From: Sporocytophaga sp.
Lineage (GTDB): Bacteria; Bacteroidota; Bacteroidia; Cytophagales; Cytophagaceae
DNA length: 64,000 nucleotides
Direction of reading: 5' to 3'
Assembly: GCA_024707265.1 (NCBI GenBank)
Contig: JANQAB010000004.1
Span: 806,001 to 870,000, forward strand
Part shown: positions 1 through 7,989 of the stretch, one piece after another
How positions within the stretch are numbered: position 1 is the stretch's first letter
How the letters are laid out: the number at the start of each line of letters is the position of its first letter
The notes under the pieces: model-generated
The model's input: the letters and a program-made list of their open reading frames with translations, nothing else
The model's database searches: none
Told to the model about the DNA's origin: nothing
Made by a program: the position numbers and the translations under genes

Positions 1-635
1 CCATTGTTGGTACAAGCGGAAGTGGCAAAACTACCATGTTATCTTTGTTACTTAAATCATACAAGGTAACGCATGGAGTTATTAAGTTCGGTAAGTCGAA
101 TATCAATAATATCAGCTTTAAATCCTGGAGGAAAAAATTTGCCTGTGTGACCCAGCAAAGCTTTATTTTCTCCGATACCATTGCCAGAAACATAGCAGTC
201 GGTGAAGAGATCATTGATAGGAAAAGGATGAAAGAAGCAACTTTAACTGCTAATATCCGCGATTTTATTGAAGAGCTTCCTGTTGAATATAATACAAAAA
301 TCGGGGCCAATGGTGTGGGGCTTAGTCAGGGACAGAAACAAAGAATCTTGCTTGCCAGAGCTGTTTATAAAAATCCTGAAATACTGCTACTGGATGAAGC
401 AACAAACTCACTGGACGCCAATAATGAGAGGGTAATCATTAATAACCTCAATGAATTCTTTAAGGGCAAGACAGTGGTGGTTGTGGCGCACAGACTTAGT
501 ACAGTGAAAGATGCCGATCAGATAGTCGTATTGGAAAAAGGAAAGATAGTGGAGGTAGGTAATCATGAATCTTTAATTAAGAGCAAAGGAGCTTATTTTA
601 ATCTGGTTAAAAATCAATTAGAACTTGCAAGCTGA
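1..635 (+). CDS. ABC-type exporter, C-terminal ATPase domain (5' end outside window)
   Basis: Only the nucleotide-binding domain is visible; the frame is already open at base 3 and the membrane part lies upstream. It carries a complete ATPase core: Walker A GTSGSGKT (bases 9-32), a Q-loop (TQQSF), the signature LSQGQ, Walker B ILLLDEA followed by D-loop NSLD, and the H-loop VVAHRLS. The layout matches exporters of the bacteriocin/peptide (PCAT or HlyB-like) type. Whether an N-terminal C39 peptidase domain exists cannot be seen here and is the key unknown for this operon. The stop overlaps the start of the HlyD adaptor (TGATG), so the two are translationally coupled. Likely role: inner-membrane ATPase of a type I-like secretion channel with the HlyD and TolC proteins downstream. 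Confidence 0.9.
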   Translation, partial: IVGTSGSGKTTMLSLLLKSYKVTHGVIKFGKSNINNISFKSWRKKFACVTQQSFIFSDTIARNIAVGEEIIDRKRMKEATLTANIRDFIEELPVEYNTKIGANGVGLSQGQKQRILLARAVYKNPEILLLDEATNSLDANNERVIINNLNEFFKGKTVVVVAHRLSTVKDADQIVVLEKGKIVEVGNHESLIKSKGAYFNLVKNQLELAS

Positions 636-1963
636 TGGTAGAGATAGAAGATAATATAAGAAGGAGTGATGCAGTTCATGAAATGATGGCCCGCACTCCA
701 CCATGGATTGCAAGGACAGGCAGTATTTTGCTTTTTGTATGGTTCTGCATTTTAATGACGCTAAGCTTTATAATCAAGTATCCTGAAATTCTTGATGGAC
801 CAATTAACATCACTACCAAAACGCCTCCTGCTGAACTGGTAGCAAAAGCAAACGGTAGAATAAATCTTCTGGTAGCTAATAATGATAAGGTAAGTAAAGA
901 CCAGATTATTGCCTATATAAAAAACCCTGCTTCTTTTGAAGAGGTAGTTGTACTCAACAGACTAATGCCATTTTTTGAAAACCTTGTAAATAATCCGACT
1001 AAAATAAGGTCTAAAATGGACACTATCCCTAACCTTACCAATCTTGGTCAGGTACAGAATGCCTACAATACTTTCGTCACGAAGTTGTTTGCCTATGATC
1101 TTACCTATACTCTTGAAAAGAATAAACAGCTTGTAGCCAGTAACCTTGAACAGGTAGGTACTTTGGAAAGAAAAGCCCTACTGTTGGATGAGAAGGATAA
1201 AGTTCTTCAACAGGAACTACAATTAGCTGAAGATAATTTTAAAAAGGACCAGTCATTGTATGAAAGAGGTCATATTTCCAAACTTGATTATGATGCTTCC
1301 AAAACTAATTTTCTTCAGACCAGAAAAAATATTCAAACCAATAGACAAGCGTTGATTGAAAACAGACAAAATCTTCAGCATTTAACCTATAACAACAATG
1401 AACTTACTTTGAATGATAAGGAGCAGAAGGAATCATTGAATGTAGGAATAAAAGCTTCTTATAATATACTGGTTTCAGAGCTGAAAGCCTTTAAAGAAGA
1501 GTTCTTCATGACTTCACCTATTTATGGAAATGTTACTTTTTTTGATGTCTGGAATAACAATCAGTTTGTAAATAAAGGAGATCAGGTAGCATTTATTGTA
1601 ACAGATTCTAAAGATATATTAGGTAAGCTTCAGGTAAAGGGTAATAAATTTGGTAAAGTCAAATTAGGACAAAAAGTAAGAGTTAAGCTGAATAGTTATC
1701 CAATGTCTGAATATGGTTTATTGTTTGGTAAGGTCAGTAATATATCAAAGGTCAATAAGAATAATGTCTATGTAATAGATGTTGATCTCCCGGATACACT
1801 TATTACAACCTATAAAAAGTATATTCCTTATAAGCACGAAATGAAAGGGCTTGGTGAAATCATTACTGAGAATATGAGTATTATAGAAAGAATATTCTAT
1901 CAAATGAGATCTTTAGGGAGAAAAGAATATATCGGAGAAGAAGAACTACAAAAAAAGCCATGA
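635..1963 (+). CDS. HlyD-family periplasmic adaptor of a type I-like exporter
   Basis: 442 aa, normal length for Bacteroidota HlyD-like adaptors. One N-terminal membrane segment (about residues 27-47) is followed by a biotinyl/lipoyl-like half (AELVAKANGRINLLVANND), a long charged coiled-coil region (about 150-260) and a return into the second lipoyl half and beta-barrel (ITSPIYGNV-like segment, then VAFIVTDSKD). It should bridge the ABC exporter to the outer-membrane channel. It overlaps the exporter gene by one base and the ATP-grasp gene by four (ATGA), so these three are one transcript. The family call is secure; the cargo is not visible from this protein. Confidence 0.88.
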   Translation: MVEIEDNIRRSDAVHEMMARTPPWIARTGSILLFVWFCILMTLSFIIKYPEILDGPINITTKTPPAELVAKANGRINLLVANNDKVSKDQIIAYIKNPASFEEVVVLNRLMPFFENLVNNPTKIRSKMDTIPNLTNLGQVQNAYNTFVTKLFAYDLTYTLEKNKQLVASNLEQVGTLERKALLLDEKDKVLQQELQLAEDNFKKDQSLYERGHISKLDYDASKTNFLQTRKNIQTNRQALIENRQNLQHLTYNNNELTLNDKEQKESLNVGIKASYNILVSELKAFKEEFFMTSPIYGNVTFFDVWNNNQFVNKGDQVAFIVTDSKDILGKLQVKGNKFGKVKLGQKVRVKLNSYPMSEYGLLFGKVSNISKVNKNNVYVIDVDLPDTLITTYKKYIPYKHEMKGLGEIITENMSIIERIFYQMRSLGRKEYIGEEELQKKP

Positions 1964-3162
1964 AAAAATCAAAGAGAATATTATTCCTGGGTGGTTCTAA
2001 ATTTCAGATTCCACCAATCGTGTATGCCAAGTCTCAAGGACATCATGTGATAACGTGTGATTATCTTCCTGATAATCCCGGACATAAATTTGCTGATGAA
2101 TATTGCAATCTTAGTACTACTGATTTTGATGCCGTTTTACAACTGGCAAAAGAAAGAAATGTAGATGGCATTGTTGCTTATGCATCAGATCCTGCAGCCC
2201 CAACTCAGGCTTATGTGGCAAATGAGCTGGGACTTCCGTCTAATCCCTATGAATCTGTAAAGATACTTGCAAGGAAAGATTTATTCCGAGATTTTTTATC
2301 AAAGAATAATTTCTATGTTCCTAAATCCCAAAGCTTTTACAAGTTAGAAGATTCTTTAAGCTGGTTCAGAGAAATTAATAAGCCTGTCATAGTAAAGCCT
2401 GTTGATTCGTCAGGAAGTAAAGGAGTGACCAAAATATATGATGAAAGTCAGCTTGAAGAATCGTTTAATTATGCACTTTCTTTTAGCAGAGAGAAGAAGG
2501 TGGCAATAGAAGAGTTTTTTGTCAGAGACGGTTATCAGGTAGCAGGGGATGGCTTTGTTGTGAATGGTAAACTGGCCTTTCGTTGCTGGGCCAATGAACA
2601 CTTTGACAAGCTCTGCAATCCTTTTGTTCCTATAGGGGAGAGTTTTCCTTCAATCATGACAACGAAAACACTTGAACAGGCTCATCGGGAGACACAACGC
2701 CTGCTTGATTTATTAAAGATTCAACAAGGCGCTTTGAATTTCGATTTTCATTATGATAAAAACGGAGATTTTTCTTTCCTTGAGTTAGGTCCCAGGAACG
2801 GAGGAAATCTTATACCGGAAGTTATTAAATATTCTACTGATGTAGATCTTGTAAAATATACAGTAGATTCAGCTCTTGGAATAGATTGTTCTGAGTTGTC
2901 ACAGGTTGAAGCTGCAGGTTTTCATTCGTCTTATATGCTTCATGCATTGGAAGATGGGATTGTTAAAGATATCTGGTATAGTAAGGAGATAAGGAACAAT
3001 ATTCTGGAAGAAAGTATATTTATTAAGAAAGGTGACATGGTTAGCAAATTCAATGGGTCGAATCATACTCTAGGTACAATGATTATGAAATTCGAATCCA
3101 GAGATGAGATGATAGAAAAAATGGACAACATGGAGAAATATCTTAAAGTGGTGTTAGAGTAG
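1960..3162 (+). CDS. ATP-grasp carboxylate-amine ligase-like enzyme
   Basis: 400 aa. The N-terminus is a Rossmann-like pre-ATP-grasp domain (RILFLGGSKFQIPPI; DYLPDNPGHKFAD), followed by the ATP-binding lobe (PVIVKPVDSSGSKGV) and the metal-binding strand with the Glu and Arg/Asn residues (FLELGPRNGGN). Known family chemistry is activation of a carboxylate as acyl-phosphate and its coupling to an amine or thiol; relatives include carbamoyl-phosphate-synthase-like and L-amino-acid or peptide ligases. It overlaps the HlyD gene by four bases, placing it inside the export operon. Inference: it could extend or cap the small Gly-Gly peptide encoded at 4063, or make a dipeptide-like product. The substrate cannot be read from the sequence. 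Confidence 0.82.
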   Translation: MKKSKRILFLGGSKFQIPPIVYAKSQGHHVITCDYLPDNPGHKFADEYCNLSTTDFDAVLQLAKERNVDGIVAYASDPAAPTQAYVANELGLPSNPYESVKILARKDLFRDFLSKNNFYVPKSQSFYKLEDSLSWFREINKPVIVKPVDSSGSKGVTKIYDESQLEESFNYALSFSREKKVAIEEFFVRDGYQVAGDGFVVNGKLAFRCWANEHFDKLCNPFVPIGESFPSIMTTKTLEQAHRETQRLLDLLKIQQGALNFDFHYDKNGDFSFLELGPRNGGNLIPEVIKYSTDVDLVKYTVDSALGIDCSELSQVEAAGFHSSYMLHALEDGIVKDIWYSKEIRNNILEESIFIKKGDMVSKFNGSNHTLGTMIMKFESRDEMIEKMDNMEKYLKVVLE

Positions 3163-3179
3163 AAGTTTTTGTACCCATT

Positions 3180-3195
3180 TGTAACTTTTGTTACA
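3180..3195. promoter_or_regulatory. Perfect palindrome TGTAAC-N4-GTTACA inside the export operon
   Basis: A 6-4-6 perfect inverted repeat lies in the only sizeable gap of the operon (3163-3265), about 70 bases before the oxygenase gene. Its size and symmetry suit a dimeric transcription-factor site, so the second half of the operon may have its own control. I found no well-spaced TTTG/TAnnTTTG promoter beside it, so the regulatory role is only a suggestion. Confidence 0.35.
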
Positions 3196-3265
3196 GACTT
3201 TTAACAAGTTCTGATTTAATTTAGCCTTATACTTAAACGTTAATTTATTTTTAAAATCGATATTC

Positions 3266-4018
3266 ATGTTTCATCCTTTTATAAAAGATATCAGCTATTC
3301 TACATCAATAGATTTTCCTGAGCAATTAAAGAAATTGATAAAAGAAACTAAGGTTGTACATTTGAAAGACCTTCCGGGAAATATTGACTATAAAGAATTC
3401 TATTCGGATCTTGTTCTTCAGTTAGGAGAGATTGTTGGAATTGGAGAAGATGCATTGACCGGTAATGCTACCCAGGAGCAATGGACAGATATCCGGTATG
3501 ATAAAGCCAGGGAAACTACATTCAGACATAGTAATACAAGGCAGCCACTGCATACGGATGCAGCTTATGCAAGCTTTGATCTTGATGTAAATTTTTTCTT
3601 TTGTCTTGAGAACGCTGAAATAGGAGGGGCAACTACATTTGTAGATGCAGAGTCTATCATTTATATTCTTTCCAAGTATGAGCCAGAATTGTTTAATAGA
3701 ATTCAGAAGATTGAAGTGAAGTTTGGAAAAGGAACGGATCAAAGAAAGACAAGAAAAATAATATATACTGAAGACTCGGTCCTTAAGTTAAACTGGAATT
3801 ATTACAGAGTGTCTCCTGAAAACACGGATGAGGCTAAAGCATTGTGTGAGGATTTTCATAATTTCCTTGAAAACAGAATTGTAGCAGCAGGATTGCAAAC
3901 TCCTGTTTCTTTAAAGGTTGGTGACGGCTTGTTTTTCCATGATACAACCATATTGCATGGTAGAAATTCATTTTTTGGAGAAAGATGTCTGATTAAAGGA
4001 GGCTTTAATTTTAACTGA
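3266..4018 (+). CDS. TauD/TfdA-like 2-oxoglutarate Fe(II) dioxygenase
   Basis: 250 aa. The facial triad is visible as H96-x-D98 (PLHTDAAY) and distal H231 (ILHGRNSF), with R240 nine residues on as the probable 2-oxoglutarate-binding arginine. This is the TauD/clavaminate-synthase-like arrangement; members hydroxylate, desaturate or cyclise small molecules and amino-acid side chains, using 2-oxoglutarate and O2. There is no signal peptide, so it should be cytoplasmic. Its place between an ATP-grasp ligase and a small peptide gene suggests tailoring of an amino acid or peptide rather than taurine catabolism. No sulfonate-transport genes are nearby. Substrate unknown. Confidence 0.85.
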   Translation: MFHPFIKDISYSTSIDFPEQLKKLIKETKVVHLKDLPGNIDYKEFYSDLVLQLGEIVGIGEDALTGNATQEQWTDIRYDKARETTFRHSNTRQPLHTDAAYASFDLDVNFFFCLENAEIGGATTFVDAESIIYILSKYEPELFNRIQKIEVKFGKGTDQRKTRKIIYTEDSVLKLNWNYYRVSPENTDEAKALCEDFHNFLENRIVAAGLQTPVSLKVGDGLFFHDTTILHGRNSFFGERCLIKGGFNFN

Positions 4019-4062
4019 TTATAACTTTATACCTATACAGTAATAGATTTAATTATTTTATT

Positions 4063-4236
4063 ATGAAAAATTTAGAAGAAAAAGCATCCGAAACACCTGA
4101 AGTGCCTAAGGAAAATGAAGGTTCAGAACCAAAAGGAAAGAAAAAGAAGGTTTCTCTTTCCGAATTCAAAGTAAAGAGCTTTGTGACTGACGTGAAAGTC
4201 GAGCAGATGCAGTTCTTGAAAACTGCAGGAGGTTAA
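4063..4236 (+). CDS. 57-residue leader-like peptide ending in Gly-Gly, with no core
   Basis: A small gene between the oxygenase and GT2 genes. The protein starts MKNLEEKASETPEV, has a Glu/Lys-rich middle, then SLSEFKVKSFVT and finally QFLKTAGG directly before TAA. From memory, the FKVKSFVT block resembles the leaders of Bacteroidota lanthipeptide (pinensin-like) precursors, which end in GG ahead of a core rich in Ser, Thr and Cys. Here the stop follows GG at once, so a C39 peptidase cutting after GG would release nothing unless something is attached afterwards. Inference: a scaffold peptide extended at its C-terminus, possibly by the adjacent ATP-grasp ligase. Alternatives are a truncated precursor or an indel hiding the core: one extra base would add only five residues (LIKFI). 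Confidence 0.7.
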   Translation: MKNLEEKASETPEVPKENEGSEPKGKKKKVSLSEFKVKSFVTDVKVEQMQFLKTAGG

Positions 4237-4284
4237 TAAAATTTATTTAGTATTGTTCAGAATATTTTCAATATCATTTCATTC

Positions 4285-5397
4285 ATGGATAAAACGCCGG
4301 AAGTTTCATGTATATGTATCACTCATAATAGAGTTGATATGTTCAGGAGAGCAAAAAAATGTTTCCTGAATCAGACCTATGAAAATAAAGAATTAGTGGT
4401 TTTGTTTGAAAATGATCCTGCTACCGAAGAACATGTGAGAAATTCTTCTGAATATTCATATTATGAACTTCATGAATTACCTATGCCCTCTCCATTTATT
4501 ATTATTCAGTTTGAAGATGAAAATGGAGAGGCCTATAATTCTGATTTAAGACAGAAGGCATTATTAAGAAACAATGATGGTCATGTCTTAACCTTCATCA
4601 ACAGTACGTGGGAGTATATTTATATAAGTCCTTTGGTATTTGAGTTTACCTTAATACCAGTAGATGATTATTCTTTTAAAATACAATGGAATGATTTGTG
4701 GGTCAATATCAGTAAAAATGGATCGATTGTATTAACTTCAAGTGAGTCTGATGCTAAAGTTTACGGAAGTTCAGAATTGGTCGATACTTCTGTACGTCTG
4801 GATCTTGATTGCTTTGATCCTGAAAACAGAAGCCTTGAAAGATATGGTTGGGAGAAAAAATCAGTAAGGCCTGTTGATAATAGTAATATTGTTTTCTATA
4901 AGATATTCGCAAGACAAAAGATGTCTCTTGGTATGAAAAGAAACCTGTCTATAAGAGCAGCTCAAGGGGACTATATCTGCGTCTGGGATGATGATGATTA
5001 TTATTCTGAAAACAGAATTTTTAATCAGATGAATTTTCTTCAGTTTTCTGAGAAAATGGCATGCTCTCTTGCTTACGAGATATTTTTTGACCATAATTCA
5101 GGAAGGGCATATTATAATTTTGAACGTTCTACAGGGCATGAAAACTCCCTTCTTTTCAGTAAGAAAGATGCGGGACAATATGGCAATCTCAATGTAGAGG
5201 AAGATACTCCGCTATTGCTTAATTTCTATAACAGAAATCAACTCGCAATTATGGATGATCCTGAGTTGTATATCTATAACTTTCATAAAAGAAATACCTG
5301 TACAAATTCACACTTTCAGATGTTTATAGGAAGGTCGACTCTCCTTGACAATGATTACACTTTAAAAGTAAAAGAGCTACTTGAATCTCCAGTGTAA
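4285..5397 (+). CDS. GT2-like glycosyltransferase with a large beta-rich insertion
   Basis: 370 aa. The N-terminus is a GT2 first strand (VSCICITHNRVDMFRRA; NQTYENKELVV) and the acidic metal/nucleotide site is VWDDDDYY, preceded by GMKRNLSIRAAQGDY. In usual GT2 enzymes these lie about 60 residues apart; here roughly 130 residues intervene (about 65-200). They are rich in beta-forming residues (HVLTFINSTWEYIYI; KIQWNDLWVNISKNGSIVL) and faintly resemble a fascin/ricin-type trefoil. The C-terminal acceptor half is present (EEDTPLLLNFY). It sits in the export operon just after the Gly-Gly peptide, so it may glycosylate the exported product; this is inference. Confidence 0.75.
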   Translation: MDKTPEVSCICITHNRVDMFRRAKKCFLNQTYENKELVVLFENDPATEEHVRNSSEYSYYELHELPMPSPFIIIQFEDENGEAYNSDLRQKALLRNNDGHVLTFINSTWEYIYISPLVFEFTLIPVDDYSFKIQWNDLWVNISKNGSIVLTSSESDAKVYGSSELVDTSVRLDLDCFDPENRSLERYGWEKKSVRPVDNSNIVFYKIFARQKMSLGMKRNLSIRAAQGDYICVWDDDDYYSENRIFNQMNFLQFSEKMACSLAYEIFFDHNSGRAYYNFERSTGHENSLLFSKKDAGQYGNLNVEEDTPLLLNFYNRNQLAIMDDPELYIYNFHKRNTCTNSHFQMFIGRSTLLDNDYTLKVKELLESPV

Positions 5398-5436
5398 CCT
5401 TAATATTTAGTTTCTGCAAGTTGTTGAGTGAGGTAA

Positions 5437-6795
5437 ATGAACAGTAGGTTAAAAATATTCGTTATATTTTTTTTATTTATTGCCGGAACTAAATCTTATG
5501 CTCAGGGAAAATTAAATCTTGAAGCTTTGATATCTCTGGCAGTAAAACAAGATTTCTCTGTCCAGCTGATTGAACAGGAGCTGAAAAAAGCCCAGATAGA
5601 ACAAAGGATTACAAAGGCCAGTATTTTACCAACAGTTAGTTTTAACAACTGGAATGGTTATTATGATGGCAGGTATTATGATCCTCTGAAAAATGATTTT
5701 TTCTATAACCCTACAATGGTAGGTAACATGGGACTTACTTCTACATGGGGGATTTACAATGGTGGTTATAGGAATACCAAGCTGTCAATTGACCGAATCT
5801 CCATTACTATACAATACCTGAATCTTGAAAAGAAAAAAAGGGAGATAAGCCGGGAGGTTATTAATTTGTATAGTGCCATTGTTCTGGAAAATAACCTGAT
5901 TAATATTTACCAGAAAAAAATAGATTTATATGCTGCTGAAACTGCAAGAATAAAAGAACTGTACTTACTTGAGAAAGTGACAGCGGTGGATACTTCTGTT
6001 GTCGCGCTGACAAGAATTGATGCGGAAGACAAACAGCTTCAGCTCAAATATAAGCTTGAACTGGATCTTCACCAGCTCGGCCTGCTTACTAACGAAAGTT
6101 TAGTGCTCAGCGATATTGAAAGTAATCCAGAATTTAGTTTTGATCAGTTTAATCTGAATGAATCTAAATACAGCCTTTACGATGATACAACAGCGCTCAA
6201 AAACTCTTCTATCAGTTATAAGATTAAAAGTTTGGAGATTGAGAAAGCCCACTATTCAACTGATTTACAGAAATCACAGTTCAAACCTTCAGTAAAATTT
6301 GAAGCAGGAGTCAATACTGGTTACTCTTCCAACCTGAGGCATGAAACTGCAAATATGAACTCTGAGGGTAAATATGTTTTCTTTAAGCAATTTGAAAGCA
6401 ATAGATATAACTCTACAAGTCTGAATATTTACATTCCGGTATTTGATAGAAGAAACAAGCTTCTGGAGCGTCAGAGCAGGGTTGGAGAGAACATGGCAAA
6501 GATAGAAGAGGCCCAGACCGGTAGAAAAATATTTATAAAGTATTCTCTGGCTAAAAAAGAATTAGGCGTAAAGTATAAAAAACTGAAAATCTCTCAGGTT
6601 CAGGTTGCAGAGATTAATAAGCTTCTAGTGAACTACAAGGAGCGGTTTGCACTAGGTAGATTGAGAGTCAATGATCTCTTAATGGCCAAGGAAAAGTTGA
6701 TTGAAGGTGAAATGAATTATAATAATAACTATTTCGATTTTTACAAAGCTCTTAAGAATTTTGAGCTTGATTATACAAGTAATCTCACTTACTGA
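5437..6795 (+). CDS. TolC-family outer-membrane channel of the export operon
   Basis: 452 aa with a clear signal peptide (LKIFVIFFLFIAG, cleavage near SYAQ). The body has long alpha-helical stretches typical of outer-membrane efflux proteins: LNLEALISLAVKQDFSVQL at the start and a second repeat near residues 330-440 (IEEAQTGRKIF, RLRVNDLLMAKEKLIEGE). With the ABC exporter and HlyD adaptor it completes a tripartite envelope-spanning exporter. It is the last gene of the operon; the next gene converges on it after only eight bases. Confidence 0.88.
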   Translation: MNSRLKIFVIFFLFIAGTKSYAQGKLNLEALISLAVKQDFSVQLIEQELKKAQIEQRITKASILPTVSFNNWNGYYDGRYYDPLKNDFFYNPTMVGNMGLTSTWGIYNGGYRNTKLSIDRISITIQYLNLEKKKREISREVINLYSAIVLENNLINIYQKKIDLYAAETARIKELYLLEKVTAVDTSVVALTRIDAEDKQLQLKYKLELDLHQLGLLTNESLVLSDIESNPEFSFDQFNLNESKYSLYDDTTALKNSSISYKIKSLEIEKAHYSTDLQKSQFKPSVKFEAGVNTGYSSNLRHETANMNSEGKYVFFKQFESNRYNSTSLNIYIPVFDRRNKLLERQSRVGENMAKIEEAQTGRKIFIKYSLAKKELGVKYKKLKISQVQVAEINKLLVNYKERFALGRLRVNDLLMAKEKLIEGEMNYNNNYFDFYKALKNFELDYTSNLTY

Positions 6796-6803
6796 TCTGC
6801 TTT

Positions 6804-7673
6804 TTAAAAGTAGCTGGCATATTCAGAAGGAAGTTTGGTGATAGGTTTTATCATGATATCTTTAAAAAAGACTTCGGCAGCTTCGCTTTGCAACTGTATT
6901 CTGCCTTTGGTCAATGGTTTAAGTGTGCCATCCATATAGGATGAGTTGGAAAGTGCCATTACAACTTTACCGTTTACAATGTGTAAACTTTTGTCACCAT
7001 AAGTGATTAGTTCAAGTTCATTCCAGTTGTTACCGGTAACCTCGTTATTACTTCCTGCTTTGCAGAAATTTCCGGCTGTAGTACCTTCCCCGAATGCAGT
7101 TAATGTTCCTTTCGTATTATAAGTGTAAGGTCGATTATCGTTTTCTTTTATGGCTTTAATATTTATTTTTGAATTGGCTATACACCAGTAATCCCCCATA
7201 CTTTCTTCAATGATTTGAAATTCCTGAGACAGCATCCATGATCTCCAATAGTCAACTCCGCATTCTCCCAGGGAATGGTATAGAATTCCTGAATCCTTTG
7301 CTTCATTTAACCTCGGTACCCATTTTTTAGAACCCCATTTTACCTTAAGTTTGAGATGATAGTTTTCAAATGATTCCTTAGTATAGACACATCCATATAT
7401 TTCTCCGGAAATTTTTAGTATTGGTTCTCCATTTTCTTCCACAACAGAGAATACATTGCTGACATTTTTATTATAACCTATAGGCTTTAGCAATTCTCCT
7501 GCGTCATTAACAGGTGATTGTCCTTTGTAATCATCTTTATGTGGAAAGCTTAAATACATTTCCCATTTTGACAGATTGCTGTCCAGCAATGAAATCCATT
7601 TCGATTCTGGACAATTTACTCCGGTAAATAGTATCAGAAATATGATAGAGGAGAGGATGATATGCTTTTTCAT
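6804..7673 (-). CDS. DUF1080 (3-keto-disaccharide hydrolase-like) exported protein
   Basis: 289 aa. A hydrophobic N-terminal segment (IILSSIIFLILFTG) indicates export. The cysteine of GVNC is not a good lipobox, so lipoprotein status is uncertain. The body fits the concanavalin-like DUF1080 family: LDSNLSKWEMYL at the start, DSGILYHSLGE and QEFQIIE in the middle, and GRIQLQSEAAEVFFKDI at the end. Some DUF1080 proteins hydrolyse 3-keto-glycosides; others are of unknown role. It converges on the TolC gene and has no partners on its strand. Confidence 0.8.
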   Translation of the reverse strand: MKKHIILSSIIFLILFTGVNCPESKWISLLDSNLSKWEMYLSFPHKDDYKGQSPVNDAGELLKPIGYNKNVSNVFSVVEENGEPILKISGEIYGCVYTKESFENYHLKLKVKWGSKKWVPRLNEAKDSGILYHSLGECGVDYWRSWMLSQEFQIIEESMGDYWCIANSKINIKAIKENDNRPYTYNTKGTLTAFGEGTTAGNFCKAGSNNEVTGNNWNELELITYGDKSLHIVNGKVVMALSNSSYMDGTLKPLTKGRIQLQSEAAEVFFKDIMIKPITKLPSEYASYF

Positions 7674-7989
7674 GGTTATTTAAATTCACATAAATATAAA
7701 ACATCCATGAATGATTCTTGCATATGTCTTTAGCCGATAGGATTCTTTTGCTTGAGAGATCTTATTATAAAAAGTAACTTTTATTCGAAAAGTCTTAAAT
7801 ATTGAAAAAAAAATCTTGAATGGTTTCCTGATTATAAATGATCTTAATCATTTGTCTCATTGGAGATTGGATTCAATACTAATGAAGTGAAAATATATTC
7901 TTATCTTTTAGGAAAAATCCATTTTTTGATGAATATAAGAAACTGAAACTGAATTGCCTCGTACAGTATTATAGCTAAATGGTCACCCT
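7674..7989. other. Divergent intergenic region
   Basis: 316 AT-rich bases separate the DUF1080 gene (-) from the PAS kinase (+) and must hold both promoters. I saw no ORF, hairpin or well-spaced TTTG/TAnnTTTG pair. Confidence 0.5.

Noticed and set aside
4234..4420. A hidden core peptide in another frame after the Gly-Gly codons
   Set aside because: One frame gives only five residues before a stop; the other runs into the GT2 gene with a basic, hydrophobic sequence unlike a core. Neither looks like a precursor, though an indel cannot be fully excluded.
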